Assembly (NCBI GenBank): GCA_017307755.1
Contig: JAFKGQ010000003.1
Span: 186,001 to 250,000 of the forward strand
Origin: Chitinophagaceae bacterium
GTDB lineage: Bacteria > Bacteroidota > Bacteroidia > Chitinophagales > Chitinophagaceae
Direction: 5' to 3'
DNA length: 64,000 nt
Shown here: positions 22,049 to 30,992 of the stretch, in pieces
How the letters are laid out: each line of letters starts with the position of its first letter
Numbering within the stretch: position 1 is the first letter of the stretch
Position numbers and translations under genes: made by a program
Notes under the pieces: generated by a model
Seen by the model: the letters and a program-made list of their open reading frames with translations, nothing else
Told to the model about the DNA's origin: nothing
Database searches by the model: none

Positions 22049-23476
22049 ATGCGGACATTAAAGAAGGACCGTACATATTTTTGGATGATCCCTGCCCTTC
22101 TGCTCTTTTATTCATATGCTGCTGCCCAGTCCGACCCCGATGCTGCCGACTCATCCCGTCCATATAAAGTTGGACGGATCTTTATTTCCGGCAACAAAAA
22201 GACAAAGAACTATATCGTCGAAAGGGAACTGTCTTTCAAAACAGGCGACTCCGTCAGCCTGCATGACCTGGTCACCGCATTCCAAATGGCGCATGACCGG
22301 CTGATAAATACCCATTTGTTCAACGACGTGGTGATCTATCTCAAGGAGTTCCACGGTTATGTGGCGGATGTAGCAATTGACGTAAAAGAGCGGTGGTACA
22401 TTTTTCCGGTGCCTTATTTCAGACCGGTGGACCGTAATCTTTCGGCCTGGGCTGCCCGCCATTATAATTTCAACCGGGTGAATTACGGGGCAAAATTCAC
22501 CCATTTCAATTTCACCGGAAGGAACGATCAGTTGACGGCCTGGCTGATCACCGGCTATGCCCGGCAGTTTGAATTATACTACAACCAGCCTTATGCGGAC
22601 AAGACGCTAAAGCATGGTTTTGGGGGTGGATTTACCTACGCACAGATGAAGGAAGTGGACGCACTAACGCTTCACAATCAGCAAAATTTTATCAATTCGG
22701 ATACCATCCCCTTTGCCGGAAAATATCTCAGCGAGACATTCTCCGCATCCCTCCGTTATTTTTACCGGCCTGGGCTGAAAGTGAGGCATTTTGTAGGATT
22801 CACCATGACCAGTGTAAATATCGATAGTGCCGTGGCGGTCTGGAATCCCCATTATTTTAATCATGATAAGCTAAAGGTGGTTTATCCCGAGCTGGCCTAC
22901 CGATTCACCTATACAGACGTGGACTATGTCGCCTACCCCCTGAATGGGATCATTTTTGAGGCGGGGCTCACCCGCCGGGGCATTACGAAGGATATAGATT
23001 TCTGGCAATTCTATACCAAGCTGACCCGCAGCTGGCCCCTGGCAAGAAAACTCTGGTTTGGTCTTGAGAACACCAATGTACTGAAGTGGCCGCTGAACCA
23101 GCCTTTTTATAATCAGTCCTTACTAGGGTATGGCGATTTCTTTTTGAGGGGATTGGACCGTTATGTTGTCGACGGTACGGCCGGAGTGGTGCTGCGTAAT
23201 ACGCTTTTCCGGGAACTATTCAATTTCAGCATACCCTTCATGCATGTCCGCAGTCATGACCGGATACCTTTCCGTATTTATGCTACAGCATTTTCCGACT
23301 ATGGGTATGCATACAATCGTGATTTTAAATCCAATTCATTGGTCAACCGTATGTTATATACGGCGGGGGTAGGTGTGGACATCGTTACCTTTTACGATCT
23401 GAATTTCCGTCTGGATTATAGCTTTAATCAATTAGGACAAAACGGGTTATTTTTACACATCAGAAATGATTTTTAA
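22049..23476 (+). CDS. POTRA-domain outer-membrane beta-barrel protein (BamA/TamA-like)
   Basis: A 475-residue protein with a signal peptide (about 1-26, ending AAAQS). One or two POTRA domains follow at about 38-125, containing the telltale KVGRIFISGNKKTKNYIVERELSFKTGD segment and LINTHLFNDVVIYLKE. The remainder is rich in alternating aromatic residues and ends in a C-terminal Phe (LHIRNDF), as expected for an outer-membrane barrel of the BamA/TamA superfamily. It is far smaller than the 908-residue BamA at 26.2 kb, so it is a second, distinct family member. It is six bases upstream of nadK and probably in its operon. Substrate unknown. Confidence 0.85.
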   Translation: MRTLKKDRTYFWMIPALLLFYSYAAAQSDPDAADSSRPYKVGRIFISGNKKTKNYIVERELSFKTGDSVSLHDLVTAFQMAHDRLINTHLFNDVVIYLKEFHGYVADVAIDVKERWYIFPVPYFRPVDRNLSAWAARHYNFNRVNYGAKFTHFNFTGRNDQLTAWLITGYARQFELYYNQPYADKTLKHGFGGGFTYAQMKEVDALTLHNQQNFINSDTIPFAGKYLSETFSASLRYFYRPGLKVRHFVGFTMTSVNIDSAVAVWNPHYFNHDKLKVVYPELAYRFTYTDVDYVAYPLNGIIFEAGLTRRGITKDIDFWQFYTKLTRSWPLARKLWFGLENTNVLKWPLNQPFYNQSLLGYGDFFLRGLDRYVVDGTAGVVLRNTLFRELFNFSIPFMHVRSHDRIPFRIYATAFSDYGYAYNRDFKSNSLVNRMLYTAGVGVDIVTFYDLNFRLDYSFNQLGQNGLFLHIRNDF

Positions 23477-23481
23477 TTAAA

Positions 23482-24360
23482 ATGAAAGTAGCTATATACA
23501 GTCGCGTGGTCGAATATGAACAGCAGAGCGGGGTACAGAGATTATTTGACGAATTGGTACGACAACAGCTTCAACCCGTGATCCACCAGCCTTTCCTGGA
23601 AAAGATCGGGTCCTCTTTTATACTCCCTTCCAATGTCGCCAGTTTCCGGGAGTCCAGCGACCTGGACGATTCTATCGAGTTCCTCATCAGCCTGGGTGGG
23701 GATGGGACGCTGCTGGATACGGTGTCGTTGGTAAGAGATAAGAATATCCCTGTGCTGGGGATCAATTTCGGAAGGCTGGGTTTTCTGGCCAGCATCGGGA
23801 AGGAAGAGCTAACGACGGCTGTCACTGCCCTGGTCAACCGCACTTTTGTAGTGGATAAACGCAGTCTGATCCACCTGGATGCCAATAAGCCCTTGTTTGG
23901 GGATGTACCCTATGGTTTAAATGAATTTGCCATCCACAAGACGGATACCTCTCCCATGATCAAGATCCACACCTATCTCAATGGGGAATTTCTGAATACG
24001 TACTGGGCTGACGGCCTGATCGTGTCCACCCCTACGGGCAGCACCGGTTATTCGCTCAGCTGCGGGGGGCCTGTCGTATTTCCCGAGTCGGCCAGCTTTG
24101 TCATCACGCCGGTGGCGCCGCATAATCTGAATGTCCGTCCTATCATCGTGCCGGATGACAATATTATTTCTTTTGAAGTGGAAGGCAGGGCGGAAAATTT
24201 CATCTGTGTCCTGGATTCGAGGAAGGAAATTGTGGACAAACAGGTGCAGTTGGCCGTTCGTAATGAAGCTTTTACCCTTAGCCTGATACGTCTGAACGAA
24301 AATAACTTCTTACAGACGCTTCGCGGGAAGCTTTCCTGGGGGCTGGATACCCGGAATTAG
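23482..24360 (+). CDS. nadK: NAD kinase
   Basis: Phosphorylates NAD+ to NADP+ using ATP in the cytoplasm. The 292-residue protein has the catalytic GGDGT motif at 72-76 (LISLGGDGTLLDTV), the conserved LGINFGRLGFLA block, NEFAIHKTD, and the glycine-rich WADGLIVSTPTGSTGYSLSCGGPVVFPES segment that forms the dinucleotide site. The length is typical. It follows the POTRA/barrel gene by 5 bp. A gap of about 120 bp separates it from the next gene. Confidence 0.97.
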   Translation: MKVAIYSRVVEYEQQSGVQRLFDELVRQQLQPVIHQPFLEKIGSSFILPSNVASFRESSDLDDSIEFLISLGGDGTLLDTVSLVRDKNIPVLGINFGRLGFLASIGKEELTTAVTALVNRTFVVDKRSLIHLDANKPLFGDVPYGLNEFAIHKTDTSPMIKIHTYLNGEFLNTYWADGLIVSTPTGSTGYSLSCGGPVVFPESASFVITPVAPHNLNVRPIIVPDDNIISFEVEGRAENFICVLDSRKEIVDKQVQLAVRNEAFTLSLIRLNENNFLQTLRGKLSWGLDTRN

Positions 24361-24481
24361 CCTGACGGCCTGGTTTTTGCAAATGACCTGTAACTTTAAC
24401 ATTTCTCTTGTGTGAACAGGGAACGAAAAAATTTCAAATTTCGTTTACCTGGTAAGTAGGATCAACGTATTATAATATTAT

Positions 24482-25342
24482 ATGAAGCAATTGCCGAGTC
24501 TGACCGTATTGTTCTTATTGCTGATCTGCTTAAGGGGAAGTGCCCAGGAAGAGGCTATTGTACAGGAAGGGGAATATGGTATTTCGGCCGGAGCTTCGCA
24601 TTATTTTGGGGATCTGAACCCCAATCCCCGGTTTAACCGCCCCAACATAGCCCTGGGGGCTTTTTTCCGCAGACAATTCGGCAATTATGTGGCCCTTAGG
24701 ATCGCGGGGCATTATGCTTTTTTGGGATATTCTGATAAATACAATACCAGTAATGAGTTCATGCGGCGCAGGAATCTTAGTTTCAATACCAATATCTGGG
24801 AACTGACCCTGCAGGGAGATTTCAACTTTTTCAAGTTCGTACCGGGCAGCCTGTACGACCGCTATACCCCTTATATCACGCTGGGAGCAGGGGTGTTCAA
24901 CTATAATCCTTATGCTTATTATCAGGGTAAGAAAGTGTATCTGCGGGAGCTGGGTACGGAAGGTCAGGGCTCGGCCGCCTACCCTAACCGGAAGCCATAC
25001 GGGACTATGGCTGTGTGTTTCCCCCTGGGAGTGGGGGTTAAATACAATCTGAACCGGAACATGAACCTGGGTTTTGAAGTAGTTTACCGCTTTACCTCCA
25101 CCGATTATATTGATGATGTAAGCACTACATATGCCCCTGATGCACAGCCACATCTGCTCCCTGACGGATCCCCGACCCTCTGGTATGCCATGCAGGACAG
25201 GAGCAATGAGCTGGGGACGCCCATCGGGATCAAGGGACGGCAGCGGGGATATTCCAACCAGAAGGATAGCTACCTGTTTGCGGAGATCATGCTTTCCTTT
25301 AATTTGACTTCTTATAAGTGTCCCAACCCCGGCGGCCTGTAG
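24482..25342 (+). CDS. DUF6089-family outer-membrane beta-barrel protein
   Basis: A 286-residue exported protein with a signal peptide at about 1-21. The mature part resembles the DUF6089 family of Bacteroidota outer-membrane proteins: EYGISAGASHYFGDLNPNPRF at the start, NIALGAFFRRQFGNYVALRIAG, ITLGAGVFNYNP and a late strand FAEIMLSFNL. Alternating strands and aromatic girdles indicate a small beta barrel. It precedes uppS by 43 bp on the same strand, a frequent arrangement next to uppS-bamA in this phylum. The transported or bound ligand is unknown. Confidence 0.85.
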   Translation: MKQLPSLTVLFLLLICLRGSAQEEAIVQEGEYGISAGASHYFGDLNPNPRFNRPNIALGAFFRRQFGNYVALRIAGHYAFLGYSDKYNTSNEFMRRRNLSFNTNIWELTLQGDFNFFKFVPGSLYDRYTPYITLGAGVFNYNPYAYYQGKKVYLRELGTEGQGSAAYPNRKPYGTMAVCFPLGVGVKYNLNRNMNLGFEVVYRFTSTDYIDDVSTTYAPDAQPHLLPDGSPTLWYAMQDRSNELGTPIGIKGRQRGYSNQKDSYLFAEIMLSFNLTSYKCPNPGGL

Positions 25343-25384
25343 TAATTTTGAATTCACTATCTTTGAGCCCTTTAAAAACTGATT

Positions 25385-26158
25385 TTGGAGTCTGAAAAGG
25401 CAAAAATAGATCTGCAAAGGCTGCCCTGCCATATAGCCATTATTATGGACGGGAATGGCCGTTGGGCCCAGGAAAAGGGGCAGGATAGGCTATTTGGTCA
25501 TTTTCATGGCGTTGAAAGTGTGCGGGATATCGTGGAAGGCTGTGCGGAACTGGGTATCGGCTATCTTACGTTATATGCTTTTTCCACAGAGAACTGGGAC
25601 CGCCCGGCCTATGAGGTGACAGGTCTGATGGAGCTGCTGGTGGAGACGATCCGCAAAGAGGCGGAAACCCTCAGCAGGAATAATATAAGACTACATGTCA
25701 TTGGCGACATGTCCATGCTGCCGGAATATGCCCGCAACGAGCTAAAAGAAGCCCTTGAGATAACGGCGAAGAATACGGGGCTCAACCTGATCATGGCGTT
25801 GAGCTACAGCTCCCGCTGGGAGCTTACCGAAGCCGTCAAGAGCCTTGCCCTTGACGTGAAGGCAGGCAAGCTCGATCCAGCCGCCATTACGCAGGATACC
25901 CTGCAACAATACTTGTCCACAAAGGACTTCCCTGATCCGGAGCTGATGATCCGGACCAGCGGAGAATACCGCATCAGTAACTTTTTGCTATACCAACTCG
26001 CTTATGCTGAATTGTATTTCACCGGCGTCCGCTGGCCCGATTTTCGGAAAGAGAACCTATATGAAGCCATCCTCGACTTCCAGGGAAGAGAAAGACGATT
26101 TGGGAAGACAAGTGCTCAAATTCAACAGGAACCGTCTGCTTCTCAGACTACTTTTTAA
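25385..26158 (+). CDS. uppS: isoprenyl transferase (undecaprenyl diphosphate synthase)
   Basis: Makes the C55 carrier lipid by condensing isopentenyl diphosphate onto farnesyl diphosphate, needed for peptidoglycan and O-antigen assembly. The start is a TTG (25385) placing the catalytic motif HIAIIMDGNGRWA at residues 16-28 with Asp22. Other blocks are ESVRDIVEGCAELGIGYLTLYAFSTENW and the late PDPELMIRTSGEYRISNFLLYQLAYAELYF with the RTSGE motif. The 257-residue length is normal. bamA follows 50 bp downstream. Confidence 0.97.
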   Translation: MESEKAKIDLQRLPCHIAIIMDGNGRWAQEKGQDRLFGHFHGVESVRDIVEGCAELGIGYLTLYAFSTENWDRPAYEVTGLMELLVETIRKEAETLSRNNIRLHVIGDMSMLPEYARNELKEALEITAKNTGLNLIMALSYSSRWELTEAVKSLALDVKAGKLDPAAITQDTLQQYLSTKDFPDPELMIRTSGEYRISNFLLYQLAYAELYFTGVRWPDFRKENLYEAILDFQGRERRFGKTSAQIQQEPSASQTTF

Positions 26159-26208
26159 CAAAGACTTTTAATAAATCCCCTTAATTTGCCGCTCTAAAAA
26201 CCGACTGG

Positions 26209-28935
26209 ATGCAACGAAGATCACTGATTTGTGTTTTTTTACTAATATCTTACTGCTTATTGGATCTAACTGCTGCAAAAGCCCAGGTGACACCCGACAC
26301 AACGCATCCAGTTTCCATCGACCCTGAATTGATCAACCTTACCAACCCCAAAAACCCACCCCGCGAATATATCATTGCCGGCATCAAGATCTCCGGCACC
26401 AAATACCTGGACGAATCGCTGCTTACTTCTATTTCAGGGCTTACCGTAGGCGATAAGGTGACCATTCCAGGAGGTGATAACTTTAGCAAGGCTATTACGA
26501 ACCTGTGGAAACAAAACCTGTTCTCCAACATTGAGATCAACTATACCAAGATCGTCGGTAATAATATTTATATAGAGATCGATGTAACAGAGCGCCCTCG
26601 TCTATCCAATTTTTATTTTAAAGGAGTAAAAAAGGGGGATGGAGATGACCTTACCACAAAGACCGCGCTGGTAAAAGGCCGGGTGGTAACGGAGAACATG
26701 AAGCGTTCAGCCATCCAGGTTATCAAGAAATTCTATGCTGAAAAGGGTTATCAGGATGTACAGATAACTATCTCCGAAGCAAAAGACCCTTCTGTAGCCA
26801 ACTCAGAAATACTTTACTTTAACATCGTAAAAGGTCCGAAGGTTCGCATCAGCGAGATCAATTTTTTTGGCAACCAGGCTATCTCGGAGAGCAAGTTGAA
26901 AAAGCAGATGAAGGACACGCATGAGCAATCCCGGTTCACTCTCTTTCCACCGCCGATAGATACGACCTTTGGCCCCAATCCCCGGATGACCTTTAAAGAG
27001 TACCTCGATAAATGGGGTTTTTTGTCTTTTACGGGAACAAAAGAATTCCTGGATCCCTGGTTCCGGTTCAAACTATTCAGCTCGGCCAAGTTCAATGCTA
27101 CCAAGTTTGAGACAGATAAGCAAAAGATCATCGAGTATTACAATTCCCAGGGCTATCGTGATGCCGCCATTCTGGACTACAAAACGCCTGTGAACAAAGG
27201 AAAGATGAATGTCGACATCAAACTGGAGGAAGGACATAAGTATTATTTCGGGAATATCTCCTGGAGAGGAAATACCAAATACTCAGACTCTGTCCTTAGT
27301 ATTGCGCTGGGTATCCATAAAGGGGATGTTTATAACCTGGACATCCTGAACAAGAAACTAAAAATGTCCCAGGAAGGGGGCGATATCAGCGGTCTGTATA
27401 TGGACGATGGGTACCTTTTCTTTCGTATCGACCCGGTGGAGACGGCGGTATACAACGATACCATCGATTTTGAGATCCGTATGACGGAAGGTCCCCAGGC
27501 CACCATCAAGAATATTAACATCACCGGTAATGAGAAGACAAAAGAATATGTCATCCGCCGGGAACTGTTTACCATACCCGGCGATAAATTCAGCCGTCAG
27601 GAACTGATCCGTTCACAGCGGCAGATAGCCAACCTGGGTTTCTTCAACCAGGAAAAGATCAACCCGGGCGTCAACCCCAATCAGGAAGACGGTACGGTTG
27701 ACATTAACTGGAGCGTGGAAGAGAAATCTGCCGACCAGCTGGAATTGTCCGCAGGCTGGGGCGGCGGCATCGGTCTGACGGGTACCGTGGGGGTTACATT
27801 TAATAACTTCTCCATCAAAAACATTTTTCATAAGTCGGCCTGGGATCCATTACCCAGCGGGGATGGACAGAAGTTAAGTCTGCGTATCCAATCCAACGGT
27901 AAGGCCTACCAGTCCTATAACTTCTCCTTTACCGAGCCCTGGCTGGGTGGTAAAAAAAGGAATTCGCTGACGATCAGCCTGTATCGCAGCGTCTTCCGTA
28001 CGGGTGGATACAACTATCGGACAAATACCTACTCTTTCAGTGATACCAACTCATTGAAGAACTTTGGTGTTTCTGTCGCTCTGGGTAAGCAACTACACTG
28101 GCCGGACGATTATTTCACCCTGACCTATGCGGTAAACTATACGCAGTATAACCTGAATAACTATCCGTTGTTCACCTCCGCCTTCCGGAACGGATATTCT
28201 ACCAACTTCAGTTTTAAGCTGTCGCTGAGCAGATATGACCTGGACCAGCCGATCTATCCACGTCGCGGGGCCAACCAGGTGCTGAGCGTACAGTTTACGC
28301 CGCCATATTCTGCATTTGATAAAGGGATTACCCAGGGAGACAGCTATAAACTGCCGGAGTACCATAAATGGCGGTTTACCAGCGACTGGTATCTGCCGAT
28401 CGGGAACGCCATGGGCGCCGACAAGAGCCGTCAGTTCGTGTTGAAGGCCTCTGCTAAATTCGGGTTTATGGGGCGCTACAACAGCCGGCTTGGGTTCTCG
28501 CCCTTCGAGCGCTTTCAGGTGGGTGATGCGGGTCTGACCAATAACTTCGGCTTGCTGGGTTATGATATCATTTCCCAGAGAGGCTATCCCGTATATGAGA
28601 ATTCGGACCCGAAATATAATCCCGATCAGCAACAAGCCAGCCAGTTCTTTACCATGTTTAATAAGTATACGCTGGAATTACGTTATCCTTTTACAACCAA
28701 CCCCAGCAGTACTATCTACGGGCTGACCTTTTTCGAAGCGGCCAACGGGTGGTATAACTACAACGAATACAACCCCTTCCGCCTTCGCAGGAGCGTGGGT
28801 GTCGGGATGCGTTTCTTCCTTCCCATGTTCGGCTTGCTGGGCTTTGACTATGGGATAGGGCTGGACCGTATCCAGAATGGTTCTCTGAAAGATGCCACCC
28901 GGTTTACATTTATGTTGGGATATGAGCCGGATTAA
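26209..28935 (+). CDS. bamA: outer membrane protein assembly factor BamA
   Basis: The essential outer-membrane core of the BAM complex, inserting beta-barrel proteins. The 908-residue chain has a signal peptide (about 1-25) and a string of POTRA domains (about 50-510), recognisable by repeats such as EYIIAGIKISGTKYLDESLL, SNFYFKGVKKGDGDDLTTK, VRISEINFFGNQAISESKLKKQM, YYFGNISWRGNTKYSDS and ATIKNINITGNEKTKEYVI. A 16-stranded barrel covers about 525-908. The Bacteroidota-type insertion near residues 240-290 is present. It sits between uppS and two ompH/skp chaperone genes, so an envelope-biogenesis operon is likely. Confidence 0.97.
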   Translation: MQRRSLICVFLLISYCLLDLTAAKAQVTPDTTHPVSIDPELINLTNPKNPPREYIIAGIKISGTKYLDESLLTSISGLTVGDKVTIPGGDNFSKAITNLWKQNLFSNIEINYTKIVGNNIYIEIDVTERPRLSNFYFKGVKKGDGDDLTTKTALVKGRVVTENMKRSAIQVIKKFYAEKGYQDVQITISEAKDPSVANSEILYFNIVKGPKVRISEINFFGNQAISESKLKKQMKDTHEQSRFTLFPPPIDTTFGPNPRMTFKEYLDKWGFLSFTGTKEFLDPWFRFKLFSSAKFNATKFETDKQKIIEYYNSQGYRDAAILDYKTPVNKGKMNVDIKLEEGHKYYFGNISWRGNTKYSDSVLSIALGIHKGDVYNLDILNKKLKMSQEGGDISGLYMDDGYLFFRIDPVETAVYNDTIDFEIRMTEGPQATIKNINITGNEKTKEYVIRRELFTIPGDKFSRQELIRSQRQIANLGFFNQEKINPGVNPNQEDGTVDINWSVEEKSADQLELSAGWGGGIGLTGTVGVTFNNFSIKNIFHKSAWDPLPSGDGQKLSLRIQSNGKAYQSYNFSFTEPWLGGKKRNSLTISLYRSVFRTGGYNYRTNTYSFSDTNSLKNFGVSVALGKQLHWPDDYFTLTYAVNYTQYNLNNYPLFTSAFRNGYSTNFSFKLSLSRYDLDQPIYPRRGANQVLSVQFTPPYSAFDKGITQGDSYKLPEYHKWRFTSDWYLPIGNAMGADKSRQFVLKASAKFGFMGRYNSRLGFSPFERFQVGDAGLTNNFGLLGYDIISQRGYPVYENSDPKYNPDQQQASQFFTMFNKYTLELRYPFTTNPSSTIYGLTFFEAANGWYNYNEYNPFRLRRSVGVGMRFFLPMFGLLGFDYGIGLDRIQNGSLKDATRFTFMLGYEPD

Positions 28936-28968
28936 TCCTAAATTTCAAACCCAAAAATGTATTGACCT

Positions 28969-29481
28969 ATGACGAAGAAATTAATATCAGTTTGTCTGTT
29001 GCTGGGCTTTGTCCTGGTAGGACAAGCACAACGGATCATCGTGGTGGACACCAAGTATATTCTGGATAAAATGCCGGAATATAAGGACGCCCAGAAAAAG
29101 CTTGACCAGATCAGCATGCAGTGGCAAAAAGAGATCGACGACAAACAGTCGGCCCTGGACAAAATGTACAAGGATTATGACGCAGAACAGGTGATGCTGA
29201 GCGATACATTAAAAAAGAAAAGAGAGGACCAGCTTTTCAACAAGGAAAAGGAAGTTCGGGACCTGCAGCGCAAACGGTTCGGATACGAGGGCGACCTGTT
29301 CAAGATGCGGCAGGAATTGGTCAAACCCATACAGGACAAGGTATACAACGCTATCCAGCAGATTGCTGTAAACAGGATGTACGATTTAATTTTGGATAAA
29401 AGTGAAGGAATTACTGTTATATTTGCCGACCCAAAGCTGGACAAGAGCGAGGATATTATAAAGGCTTTGGGGATTAAATAA
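28969..29481 (+). CDS. OmpH/Skp-family periplasmic chaperone, first copy
   Basis: A 170-residue periplasmic protein with a signal peptide (about 1-20, ending GQAQ) and an extended helical, charged middle (Lys/Asp/Glu-rich, about 45-115). It ends in a short conserved segment (TVIFADPKLDKSEDIIKALGI). The family (OmpH/Skp) forms trimeric jellyfish-shaped holdases that carry unfolded outer-membrane proteins to BamA. The gene is 33 bp behind bamA, which fits that role. Its paralogue follows directly. Confidence 0.93.
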   Translation: MTKKLISVCLLLGFVLVGQAQRIIVVDTKYILDKMPEYKDAQKKLDQISMQWQKEIDDKQSALDKMYKDYDAEQVMLSDTLKKKREDQLFNKEKEVRDLQRKRFGYEGDLFKMRQELVKPIQDKVYNAIQQIAVNRMYDLILDKSEGITVIFADPKLDKSEDIIKALGIK

Positions 29482-29589
29482 TTCCGATAGAATTCCAATA
29501 GTTAACAGGACGTTAAAAAAACAGCAAAACCAAATAAGATCGTGAAACTCTGCTATGTTTCATGTTCAACAAAAACAAACAACGAACAA

Positions 29590-30099
29590 ATGAAAAAGAT
29601 TCTTACCGTAGTAGTGGTGGTTATGGGCCTGATGATGGTGGGCAATTCGACAAAGGCACAGAGCAAGATCGGCTACATCAGCCTGGCTGAACTGATCCCT
29701 GCCATGCCGGAGTACAAAAAGGCGGACACTGCCTTGAACGATTACCAGAATGCCCTGGGCCAGAACTTTGAGGATATGAAAAAGGAATACTATGAGCAGG
29801 ATAGCCTATTGAACTCCAAGGACACTGCGAAATATACAAAGGCGCAACTGGAACTGAAGAAGAAGAATATGGGTGAAATGCTGATCAAGTTGCAAGGATG
29901 GCAACAGCAGGCTCAGCAGCTGTACCAGCAGAAACAGCAGGACCTCATTGCCCCTATTCAAAAGAAGGCTGTAGAGACGGTACAGGCTGTGGCAAAGGAA
30001 AATGGATATGCTTATGTGCTGACCAAGGAAGCGCTGCTGGCCTCTCCTCCTGCCGATGACCTCCTGCCCCTGGTAAAAAAGAAGCTCGGACTGAAATAA
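29590..30099 (+). CDS. OmpH/Skp-family periplasmic chaperone, second copy
   Basis: Start 29590 (ATG) gives a clear signal peptide (MKKILTVVVVVMGLMMVGNS, cleavage after KAQ). The GTG at 29542 upstream would precede that signal with unlikely residues. The mature protein starts SKIGYISLAELIPAMPEYKKAD, the typical Skp beta segment. It continues with a Gln/Lys-rich coiled-coil (about 50-125) and a C-terminal PADDLLPLVKKKLGLK. It should act with BamA and the first copy as a periplasmic chaperone. Paired paralogues behind bamA are common in Bacteroidota, so this duplication is not unusual. Confidence 0.93.
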   Translation: MKKILTVVVVVMGLMMVGNSTKAQSKIGYISLAELIPAMPEYKKADTALNDYQNALGQNFEDMKKEYYEQDSLLNSKDTAKYTKAQLELKKKNMGEMLIKLQGWQQQAQQLYQQKQQDLIAPIQKKAVETVQAVAKENGYAYVLTKEALLASPPADDLLPLVKKKLGLK

Positions 30100-30116
30100 C
30101 TTAAATATATTAATGC

Positions 30117-30142
30117 AACGCCGGACCAGACGGTCCGGCGTT
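30117..30142 (+). terminator. hairpin between ompH/skp and murI
   Basis: AACGCCGGACC (30117-30127) pairs perfectly with GGTCCGGCGTT (30132-30142) around agac. It is followed by a weak U-rich stretch (ctatattt). Probably terminates or stabilises the bamA-ompH transcript; its core is shared with other intergenic hairpins in this window. Confidence 0.65.
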
Positions 30143-30155
30143 CTATATTTATACT

Positions 30156-30983
30156 ATGTCTTCTTCCCAGCCCATCGGCGTGTTTGATTCCGGTTATGGC
30201 GGGCTCACCGTTCTAAAAGAACTGGCAGCCCGGCTTCCACAGTATGATTATACCTATCTGGGGGATAATGCACGCGCGCCATATGGGACAAGAAGCTTTG
30301 AGACGGTGTATCATTATACTTTGGAATGTGTCCAATGGCTTTTCCGTCAGGGCTGCCCTCTTGTGATACTGGCCTGTAATACCGCCTCGGCAAAGGCGCT
30401 CCGCTCTATCCAACAGCATGATCTTCCTAACATTGCGCCGGACCGGCGGGTCCTGGGGGTGATAAGACCTACTACGGAAGTGGTAGGGAAGTTCACAAAG
30501 ACGGGAAAGGTGGGCATTCTCGCTACCCGAGGGACAGTGCTGTCAGAGTCTTACCCTATCGAGATCGCGAAGTTCTACCCGGATATAACCGTCTTCCAGC
30601 AAGCTTGTCCTCTCTGGGTGCCGCTTGTGGAAAATAATGAACATGATAAACCCGGTGCTGATTATTTTGTCGAAGAATACGTACAGCAGCTATTGGCGCA
30701 ATCGCCGGATATCGATGCCGTCTTACTGGCCTGCACCCATTATCCCCTGCTGCAACATAAGATCGCCCGTTATCTTCCGCAAAGCAGCCGGCTGATAGTA
30801 CAAGGAGAGATTGTGGCGGCAAGTCTGGCTGACTATTTGCAGCGTCATCCGGAGATAGAAAGCCGGTGCAGCAAAAATGGAAACCTTCGGTTCTTTACGA
30901 CAGACTCTGCAGAGGATTTTGACAACCACGCCAGCATATTTTATGGGAAACCTTTAAAATCAACGCATATAGTACTACCTTAA
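30156..30983 (+). CDS. murI: glutamate racemase
   Basis: Supplies D-glutamate for peptidoglycan by racemising L-glutamate without a cofactor. The two catalytic cysteines are visible: Cys74 in ILACNTASA and Cys193 in LLACTHYPLL. The N-terminal DSGYGGLTVLKEL and YLGDNARAPYG motifs are standard. The 275-residue length is typical. It is the last of the envelope cluster uppS-bamA-ompH-ompH, separated from it by a hairpin. Confidence 0.97.
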   Translation: MSSSQPIGVFDSGYGGLTVLKELAARLPQYDYTYLGDNARAPYGTRSFETVYHYTLECVQWLFRQGCPLVILACNTASAKALRSIQQHDLPNIAPDRRVLGVIRPTTEVVGKFTKTGKVGILATRGTVLSESYPIEIAKFYPDITVFQQACPLWVPLVENNEHDKPGADYFVEEYVQQLLAQSPDIDAVLLACTHYPLLQHKIARYLPQSSRLIVQGEIVAASLADYLQRHPEIESRCSKNGNLRFFTTDSAEDFDNHASIFYGKPLKSTHIVLP

Positions 30984-30992
30984 GGTTTGTAA

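Noticed and set aside
24530..25432. 300-codon minus-strand frame over DUF6089 and the uppS start
   Set aside because: Antisense to two clear genes; no signal peptide or motif.
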